Positions 56,640 to 64,000 of a stretch of 64,000 bases of DNA are shown here, one piece after another (within the stretch, counting starts at the first letter, position 1; the number at the start of each line of letters is the position of its first letter). Under the pieces are notes generated by a model, which worked only from the letters and a program-made list of their open reading frames with translations, was not told where the DNA came from and searched no databases. This DNA comes from Globodera rostochiensis (lineage: Eukaryota > Nematoda > Chromadorea > Rhabditida > Heteroderidae). The DNA lies in assembly GCA_018350325.1 (NCBI GenBank), contig JAEVLN010000011.1:1794449-1858448 (forward strand), written 5' to 3'. A program made the translations under genes and the position numbers.

Positions 56640-57155
56640 AAATGCGACCCATTTCGCATACATTATCAATGTCTTCGTAGGCCGTGGTGTTAATCCTGGT
56701 GAGCAAAGTTGACGAATAAATGTTGCTGTACTGCCCGAATTCGTTGTTTAATTCCCCGGAGCCATGATCTCGTGGATGGCGTGCACCTTATGGCCCACAC
56801 GAGCGGCATTTGTTCTGCACCTCCAGGACTGCGTGGGTGTTGTTCCGTTCCCCTGTAAGCAACCAATGGCACTTTAAGAGAAAAATGATTTGGGGAATTT
56901 GCTTTAGGGATCTTTTTAATGCTGTGCCTTATTAGGAAATTTCAAAAATTTTTGTCACCCACCATAATTGGACGGAATCCAAAAGCCACCCGGACTTGCC
57001 AAGTCGCCCATCCCAGCTGTTCGGTTATCGTTGTGCTCGTGTAGCATTTGAACTGAAACATAAAAATGGCAATAGAAAATGCTTTGTAGCCCAATTAGCT
57101 TTGAAAACGCCTTTGACCTTGCTGAACTTGATGGCACGAAGCTGCGAGTTTTAAG
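56640..57155 (-). pseudogene. Relic of the two-helix CxxCGHxVH family, frameshifted
   Basis: Exons in order: SQLRAIKFSK before a GTCAAA donor (about 57120-57150), FKCYTSTTITEQLGWATWQV (about 56965-57055), NNTHAVLEVQNKCRSCG (about 56800-56860), then GELNNEFGQYSNIY and NTTAYEDIDN. One extra base after the CRSCG codons (GTGTGGGCC instead of GTGTGGCC) shifts the frame to a stop; the other frame continues HKVHAIHEIM. The membrane exon is not recognisable. Non-functional relic of the genes at 6514-8706. Confidence 0.7.
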
Positions 57156-57211
57156 CATTTTGATTTCGGAAATTCAAAAAAAATGGATGGATTACGTAAG
57201 AGTGTAGGATG

Positions 57212-57236
57212 TCCGGCGATGCCGACAGGCGCCGCC
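57212..57236 (+). repeat. Copy of the dispersed GC hairpin motif (GACA loop)
   Basis: GGCGATGCC and GGCGCCGCC flank GACA, with one A-C mismatch in the stem. Confidence 0.6.
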
Positions 57237-57532
57237 GAAAAAATTTTTACAAAAAAAATTGGCAATCATTGTTACAAAATTGAAGCAAAAATTCAGGAAG
57301 ATGCAATGAATTTTTGTCAAAAATTCTTGTATGCCTATCCTCTTTTTTTGCGCGCATTTAATTAAAAAATATTTGAAAATTTATTAAAAATATTTTATTA
57401 ATGGAGGAAGCGTATATAAGTGAGTAAATGAAAAACAAATAATAAGTGCTTTGCTTACACTCACTCCACGAGTTATGCTTTAAATGAAAAAATAATAAAT
57501 TCGATTGGTTTGATCAAGACATTTTCTTTGCC

Positions 57533-59908
57533 TCATTTGCTTTCATAAAGTTCCTTGTGCCGTTCTTGCAGTTCCTCCATTTCTTTAACTCCCAATTTGT
57601 TGGTCTCTGACAGATTGTTGAAATAAGCCTTTCCCGAAAAGTCTTGCCTGGTCATATTCTCCAAGGTTTTGTCCTGAAATTGATTTGAAATTATTCAAAT
57701 TTCATGAAAAAATGCTTATTTTGGACCTTCAAGCCAATAATGCCGAACTGATGTGCCATTCGGAATTTGCAAATGGCCGACTTTTTGCTCTTTTTAAACA
57801 AAAAGTCAACGCATCGATTCACAACGCAATCCAACAAAAAACGATTTGCCAATAGCAAAACGCCCTCCACACATTCATCTGAATATATTTGTGACTTTCA
57901 TTTTGGATTAATAAATCGGGACTTATTATATTTGTGGTGCGCGGACGGCAAACGCCGGCAAATTTTTTAAACAAAGAACTCGAGTTCGGCTCGGACCTTG
58001 TTGATCTAGTTCGGGTCTGATCGAGCTGAGAACCGGGCCGGGACTCAAACCACCGGGGTTAACCCGGAATTTTTGTTTTGATAAACTGAGATTCTTTACG
58101 GCAACATTATGGCAAATTTTTAAAATTTTCTGCAATTTTTGAAGCCCGGCAGGGATTTTTGGGATTGCGCGCCTGCCCTGATTTTGTACCGTCCAACTCC
58201 TCGTTCTGCGGATACATTGTGGCAATAAGTTTTTTAAAAGTTGCGATGGCATCCGGAACTTCGTCAATTTGAATTTCTGCCGATTCTTTTGCATTTTCTC
58301 CAAAAAACAAAGTTTGGAAATATTTCGAGTGAGCAGCTAGCAGCTAAAATTGTTTAAATAAAAATGAATATTAATTTAAACTGTTTTTATTTTCAATTAA
58401 TTTAAACTCACGTATTTGTTCACATTTATCAACTGGCCATTGATCAGCAAAGCGTTGTCATAACGAACTCCGCTAAAAATAAATTGGTTAATGACTGCCA
58501 ATAAGCCCAACCCCCGAGCCGGTCGGGGACGGGCAAAATTGGTGCCGTGAATTTAAACCTTCGAAGCTTTTTATTGATCCCCGGGGGGGGGGGGTCGACT
58601 GTTTAAAATTTCTGAAAGTTTTTATCCAATCGCCTCCATTTTACGAGATTAAAAGTGCGAACTTACGCCATTCCGATGGGCTCTTCAACGACCACTTCGG
58701 CTTTGAACGTCACTGTGTCCTCCTCCTCATCGTAAAAGCCATTCTTCGGGTCCATTAATTGCTATAAAAAGTTTAGAGAATATTTACCGCGATCTTTTGT
58801 GCAAACAGAATTTGTAAAATCCGGAATATCACATAAATCTGACATCAGATTTTGTAAAAAAACGAACGTTTTTGTTAAATTCTGCCTGTCTTTTTTAATT
58901 GTTAAATTGGACTTTTGTACAACATTTTTGTTAGTCTGTGAAACCCATAACCCATTTTTTACAAATTAATTCAACAACTAACGACTCGAGCATTACCATT
59001 ACCATTTATGAAAAATGATTTAATCCACCTCAACTGTGTAAGCACAACCAAGGTACCAGCTAACATGATTAGGTGTGAAAATGTTAAAGCTGTCCAACTC
59101 TCCTCGCTTCAAAAGACATTCACCGCTTTTCTTGAAAGAAACAACGCTGAATTGGTAAGCCGCACGACAAGTCCAGGCCATGTCTAAAGGCGTTTTCTGT
59201 ACGTTCAGAAATTGAATGGAGTCATATAAAAGGGTTGCCCAACCCCGACGTTTGGGGAGGAAAAAGTGCGGGGATCGCGGTTGAAAGGTCGGGGAAGACA
59301 AATTGCCGGAGTCGGGGTTGCCGGGGATTGGTCCAAAATCCGGGGATCGAGGTTTTACAAAATTTTTCTTCATAATTTACAGGTCAAATTTTTGTTTTAT
59401 TGAATAATTTCCAAATTAATGTGTTACTCAAAAAAGCTAGCATTATAAAATGTTGATAATTATTATTCATTAATAAAAAATCGAATTATCAAAAAATCAC
59501 ACATAAATATCGCCTACCAGTTTTGTCGCCAAGGCAGCGAAGGCCAATGCCAATGTGAACGCAGTTTGGGTCGGCGGTGGCCCCTGCCATAAAGTGGGAT
59601 CAATAAAAGAAGCAAAGATTATTCCAACCTTCGCCTTCACATTTACAAGTTGCAATTCCGATTGTCCATGGCAATCCGTTGATGTCCACCGTGTCACTTT
59701 GCACGACCACCAGCCGCTCACGTCGTTTAACAAATGTCTTGAAGTTCGGCATTCGGAACAAAATTTGACCCCTCTGGCTGTACATTTTGTCTGCAAAAAG
59801 GGGGGAAAATCAATAAATTAATCAATCGTTTAGAGGGCATTTTCGACTTCGACCTCTGCTCCGATCAGCATCCGTGCTTGACGGAGATTGAGTTCTGGTT
59901 CGTTTCAT
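57533..59908 (-). CDS. MATH-BTB domain protein, copy C
   Basis: Starts at ATG 59908 ([19 protein letters not shown]), ends at TGA 57533-57535 (ELYESK). MATH exons: [71 protein letters not shown], then [14 protein letters not shown]. An extra 77-nt intron splits the IGIAT/WATADPNC junction compared with copies A and B. BTB exons: [76 protein letters not shown]. With those splices no stop interrupts the frame. Predicted cullin-3 adaptor. Introns are longer than in copy B and hold a G tract (58580-58594). A pseudogene is possible if the extra intron is not spliced. Confidence 0.75.
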
Positions 59909-59914
59909 CAGTGG

Positions 59915-60240
59915 ATTCTTCAATCAATGGGTTTGAATATGTTTAAGACAATAATAATTTACTGCAAATTTATGTGACAAATAAATACGATGTCTAAAAT
60001 GTTAAAATTTTTTATTTTCTTATAAAATTAAACAAAAAAACTTTTTGGAAAAAGTGAAGAATATCAAAAACTTTTGTTTTTCCTGAAATTATATATCAAT
60101 CGACTCGACTCCTCTCGTCGAGAGAATCTAATGGTATCAAAATTTTGATTGGGAACGCACTTTAAATTATGGCTCCTAAACTTTGCAAAACCATAGGGGG
60201 GACCCTTTGGTCAAAATTCATCTAAAATATTTTTTATTCT
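59915..60240. other. No gene seen
   Basis: AT-rich spacer between MATH-BTB copy C and the 36-bp satellite. Confidence 0.5.
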
Positions 60241-60254
60241 AAAAATTGTCTGCA

Positions 60255-60700
60255 CTTGGGGTTCGTTAGGTTTAGGCCTAAGCCACGTGGCTTGGGGTTC
60301 GTTAGGTTTAGGCCTAAGCCACGTGGCTTGGGGTTCGTTAGGTTTAAGCCTAAGCCACGTGGCTTGGGGTTCGTTAGGTTTAGGCCTAAGCCACGTGGCT
60401 TGGGGTTCGTTAGGTTTAGGCCTAAGCCACGTGGCTTGGGGTTCGTTAGGTTTAGGCCTAAGCCACGTGGCTTGGGGTTCGTTAGGTTTAGGCCTAAGCC
60501 ACGTGGCTTGGGGTTCGTTAGGTTTAGGCCTAAGCCACGTGGCTTGGGGTTCGTTAGGTTTAGGCCTAAGCCACGTGGCTTGGGGTTCGTTAGGTTTAAG
60601 CCTAAGCCACGTGGCTTGGGGTTCGTTAGGTTTAGGCCTAAGCCACGTGGCTTGGGGTTCGTTAGGTTTAGGCCTAAGCCACGTGGCTTGGGGTTCATTG
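60255..60700. repeat. 36-bp satellite, about 12 copies, telomere-like palindromic core
   Basis: Near-identical 36-bp units with GGTTTAGGCCTAAGCC, ACGTGG and CTTGGGGTTCGTTA. Two units (about 60340 and 60595) carry TTTAAG instead of TTTAGG. Unit length is a multiple of three, so frames on both strands stay open for 140-154 codons; these are not genes. It is the longest array of the family also found at 9780, 43507 and 44685. Confidence 0.95.
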
Positions 60701-60704
60701 AGCC

Positions 60705-61410
60705 CCTAATTCTCTAACTTTTCTCCAGTTATTCTCTCCGGCGTTGGAGTTACTTAAAAAAAAGTCATTTCCTCCTTAAACTTTTACCAACTTGGAATTT
60801 TGTATTATCGGAATTTTATAGCATCCAATGAGTGTAATTTTATTTCATCTTTCTATAGAGGAAAAGCGTTAAGGAATCGATTGGAACGTCAACGGAGGTG
60901 CAAATGCAACAAACAGCCAATAAATGGCATTAAATGCAAAGAAAGGTTGAAAAAACAAAATTGGACACGACGACGGCTTTTGGCCCTATAAAATATTGAA
61001 TGAAGCTCTAAATGACAGTCGATGGGGGGGGGGGCGTCGCCGACAATTTTTGAGTCATAATATTTTTGAAAATTTATTTATTAGTTTTCATTAAAATAAA
61101 AAATTATTACATTTTCGTTTTTACTCAACGCATGTCCTAAAAATAAAAAGCGTATAACAAACAACAAAAAACGTATGAAACAATTCGACGGCAGAAGTAA
61201 CAAATAAATTGGCAGTGTCTGCAAAAACGAACAAAAAAATATCACAAAAAATTAGTTTAGCATAATTACAAATCGTGCATTTCTTATAAATAAAATTAGT
61301 TTTAATTTTTATTCTCTTTTTTAACAAAATGACGGGACGGACAAAATGGGCCCAGCTTATATAGGAGGTAACTCTAATGATCTGGCTAATAATCAAATAT
61401 TTGTTATAAT
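60705..61410. other. No gene supported
   Basis: AT-rich DNA with a G tract at 61025-61034. A minus-strand hydrophobic frame at 61121-61396 lacks splice or domain support. Confidence 0.4.
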
Positions 61411-61411
61411 A

Positions 61412-61738
61412 TTAAATGCCGAAATTTGTCTTTAAGTTAAAGATTAATAAAAAAAAGTGATAAAAGAATTTAAGTAAATTAATTGCCACATTTTGTGACA
61501 GTTCCGGCATGCCGGACTCCGGACATTTTTGGGTCTGGAAAGCCGGATTCCAGACAATTTGCATCAATTCTTTATGTTTATCGTGGGCTTTTTTCATCAA
61601 AATGAATTTGCATAAATCACTCTCTATAACATAGCACGGCTTGTATATATTAGTAAAAGCGGCCTTTGACGAATGATTCACACATTTTCCCAGTCCACCA
61701 TTAGCCAAAACAAAAATAAAATTCATTTTTGGATTCAA
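61412..61738 (-). CDS. Possible small Cys-containing protein, unrecognised
   Basis: An ATG-led frame (MNPKMNFIFVLANGGLGKCV) has four spaced cysteines (GLGKC, KPCYV, SDLCKF, TQKCPE) and a Lys/His-rich middle (LMKKAHDKHKELMQIVW). After SQNVAIN the remaining residues are Phe/Leu-rich and may be intron read-through. The N-terminus is mildly hydrophobic but not a clear signal peptide. No family recognised; it lies head-to-head with the protease gene at 61783, about 45 bp away. Confidence 0.35.
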   Translation of the reverse strand: MNPKMNFIFVLANGGLGKCVNHSSKAAFTNIYKPCYVIESDLCKFILMKKAHDKHKELMQIVWNPAFQTQKCPESGMPELSQNVAINLLKFFYHFFLLIFNLKTNFGI

Positions 61739-61782
61739 AAATCGTCGACATTTTCAATAAATTTATTATTTTTGATCAAATA

Positions 61783-64000
61783 ATGTTTTTGTGCAATTAC
61801 TTTGCCCTCATCTTCGTGTTCGGCGTTCATCTGTTCAACCGAGTCAATGGGAACAAGTATTTCAATTAGAGCCCGGAATTGGGGACTGTTCGAGAGTTCG
61901 ATTGCGAGATCCGGAAATCTTTTTTAAATTTTTTTTTTGATTTTTTGTCTGCTAAAAATTCTCTATGGTCTCAAATTTACCGATTCTCGAATCTCACAAA
62001 AACTCGACCCGAGAGTCTCAATCGGTCCGAGAGCTTTAACTTGAAAAAAAACGTTTTATTTGAAAATTAAGAACCATTTGGTCGAGAGAGCTCGGAATTG
62101 AGGACTCTCGAGTGTCATCGGGGGCTTAAATTTCAAAAAAAAAGATTTAATTTGAAAATTAAGAACCAACGAATTGGCAAATGCTGTTCTTCGTTTTGCT
62201 ACAAAAGCGAATTATTCGGAGGGAATAAAAGTCTTGGAAAGTGTCGAGACGATTTCGTTTCGACAAAATGTTCAGTGGGCGGAGCAAAGAATGTGAGAAA
62301 AATGCCTGGAAAATTCAAATTTCAATCAGCGACAAAAAAATTATAGTCGGCAACGAAATTTTCAGCATAAAGTTAATATATTTTAATATTTTTAAATAAT
62401 TCTACCAAAACAATTTAGCCAAACCAAAATCCGTGGCACCGAAACAGCAAATTTTAAATTTAATTTGCGCCAAATTCTCGAGAATATTTTGATGATTGGC
62501 GGGGGTAATAATTCTCTATAAATTTATTTTTATAAATTGTTTTTAAGAATTGCTGTCCAGCAGACTTTGATTTTATATTTGTTAATTAACTATTAATATG
62601 ATTTATTTAATTAATTAGACAGTTTAAGACCGGAAAAGCTGCCGGTCAGGCCGAGTCTTAAAAATGCCGACATCGGCCCCGGCTCTTTTTAAACGCCCCC
62701 CCCCCCCGGGTTTTGTTTCCTGAAGCCGGGGAAGCGATGCGATCAGCCGCCATCGCGACCAATTCAAATGATTTTAAGTGTTATAAATTCAACAGATTAC
62801 TGGTGGAGACAAAATTGGCATTGGCATAATGCCGTGGACTGTGCACATGTCCTACAATGTTGGTCTTAACAAGACAAATCAATGTTCCGGTTCGCTGATT
62901 TCACCCGAATTTGTTTTGACGGCTGCACATTGTTTTAACAATATTACAGAAGGACATAAATTCAAATTGGGTTAAATTTTAAAATGATTTGTTTTTTAGC
63001 GTTCAATTCGAACACTTCAGTGATTGATCGGAATGATTCCAAAGGCTTTCAAAGTGTATTTAAACGAAAAAGCAACTCGAATGTATTCGTTCATACAAAA
63101 TATAATCGACAAAAAGGAACAGTTGGAAAATTCGATTTGGCGTTGATAAAGGCATTTTTATTGAATTTAAGTTTAATTTGTTTTTTAACGCTGCCCTAAT
63201 AATGCCAAAGCCACGAAAGGCCAACTCAGCCAAAAAAAAAAATTTGTTTCAAAGTCGATAAAAAAATTTCATTAGGGGTATTCGGGGGCGTAGAATCCGA
63301 ATCTGACCTCCATTTCGACCAAATTCGAACCCCGGACCCGGATTCGAACAAATTTTCGAAAATTTAAAATAGTTTTTTAGGGGTTTTCTAGGCCGTAGAA
63401 TCCGAATCTCACATTCATTTTCCCAATTCTGAATCCCGGACCCGAATTCATGCTTTTTCAGAACGGTTTTGAGACCAGAATTGATTTCTGAACGTTTTTG
63501 AATTTTCAAAAATTTGTTCGAATCCGGGTCCGTGGTTCGAATTTGGTCGAAATGGAGGTAAGATTCGGATTCTAGGCCCCTGAATACCCCTAATAAAATT
63601 TTTTTAACGACTTTGAAAATTTTTTATTTTTTTTTGGCATTTCGTCGTTTTTGGCTGAGTTGGCATTTCGTGGCTTTGGCATTTCGTGGCTTTGGCATTA
63701 TGTAGCGCGCCGTTTTTAAAACATTAAAATTATAATTTATTAAAATTTAGCTCTTAGACCCAATCTGTGGACCAATTTATCCAATTTGTTTTCATTGTGT
63801 AAAGGTGGAAAAATTCCGAAGCGGAAATGCCATTATTGCGGGATGGGGAAAGACTTGTGAATTAAATATATTTAAAACACTTTTAATTAAAATAATTTAA
63901 AAAGAATAATTTAGAAAGCGGTAAAGCTTCAAACGTGCTTCTGGGCCGATTTGCTCAATTTGCTGACTGTGAAGGGGAACAGAATAAAGACATTAAAATT
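61783..64000 (+). CDS. Trypsin-like serine protease (S1 family), partial at right edge
   Basis: ATG 61783 opens a signal peptide (MFLCNYFALIFVFGVHLF). Exon 2 (62796-62970) begins ITGGDKIGIGIMPWTVHMSY, the mature N-terminus, and has CSGSLISPEFVLTAAHCF with the catalytic His. Exon 3 (63000-63151) ends KFDLALIK with the catalytic Asp. Exon 4 (from 63751) has LLDPICGPIYPICFHC and NAIIAGWGKTC. Exon 5 (about 63917) reads SGKASNVLLGRFAQFADC. The Ser exon lies beyond the window. Exon 3 needs a GC donor (AAG|GCATTT) to keep phase. A 501-bp foldback occupies that intron. The junctions of exons 1-2 and 4-5 are not resolved, so partial decay is possible. Secreted proteolytic role, e.g. digestion, is inferred. 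Confidence 0.75.
63200..63700. mobile_element. 501-bp foldback in a serine-protease intron
   Basis: The left end TAATGCCAAAGCCACGAAA is the inverse of the right end, which has an extra copy of the TTTGGCATTTCGTGG unit. Inner paired blocks include AGGGGTATTCGGGGGCGTAG and its inverse with several substitutions. The same block occurs a third time in the middle (63377). The flanking bases give no clear target duplication. No coding capacity. Confidence 0.75.

Noticed and set aside
60255..60700. True telomere
   Set aside because: The core contains TTAGGC-like words on both strands but the unit is a 36-bp palindromic repeat flanked by unique DNA, not a (TTAGGC)n end.
60234..60717. Long overlapping frames on both strands encoding 12-residue repeats
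   Set aside because: They are translations of a 36-bp satellite whose unit is a multiple of three; no start, splice or conservation evidence.

Overview
The window looks like nuclear DNA of a nematode. Genes are split by introns, many of them short and AT-rich with TTTNAG-type acceptors. MATH-BTB genes like those expanded in nematodes are present. Several repeats contain TTAGGC/GCCTAA, the common nematode telomere word. The DNA is AT-rich with an unusual number of long poly-G/poly-C tracts. A plant-parasitic tylenchid is possible but I cannot prove it. No prokaryotic operons, rRNA or CRISPR arrays were seen. Most long reading frames are chance products of low-complexity DNA, so I rebuilt genes by joining exons with matching splice phase.

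Layout. 0.3-0.6 kb: one coding exon of an unknown gene (-), then tRNA-like SINE remnants. 6.5-8.7 kb: two tandem paralogues of an unknown two-helix membrane protein with a C-x2-C-G-H-x-V-H motif (-). 9-14 kb: dense repeats (foldbacks, minisatellites, an intact 223-bp hAT-type MITE). 14.7-16.8 kb: a terminal exon of unknown type and a two-exon secreted-protein gene (-). 17-26 kb: gene-poor, poly-G rich, with a 23-bp CACGTG tandem array. 26.3-26.9 kb and 33.4-33.7 kb: two paralogous small secreted precursors with vicinal cysteines and repeated G-[RK]-[RK]-K-R or G-R-K-R-R processing/amidation-like sites. 29.9-31.8 kb: MATH-BTB gene (+). 32.2-33.1 kb: 923-bp hAT-type element with a perfect 8-bp target duplication. 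35.3-42.2 kb: a full M1 aminopeptidase gene (-).

43.2-45.0 kb: an 1800-bp Merlin-like foldback. 45.2-51.0 kb: two apparently identical hAT elements in opposite orientation, with target-site duplications swapped between copies. This is the footprint of an inversion of the 1.6 kb between them, which carries a MATH gene fragment. 51.5-57.2 kb: relics of the two-helix family and of a BTB gene, an intact MATH-BTB gene (-), and a foldback. 57.5-59.9 kb: a third MATH-BTB gene (-). 60.2-60.7 kb: a 36-bp satellite. 61.8 kb to the end: a chymotrypsin-fold serine protease gene (+), with a 501-bp foldback in one intron, running off the window.

The MATH-BTB proteins are expected to be cullin-3 substrate adaptors. 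The aminopeptidase, the protease and the small secreted precursors are expected on or outside the cell surface. The most novel-looking item is the paired secreted peptide-precursor family at 26.3 and 33.4 kb. The best-documented structural event is the hAT-bounded inversion.
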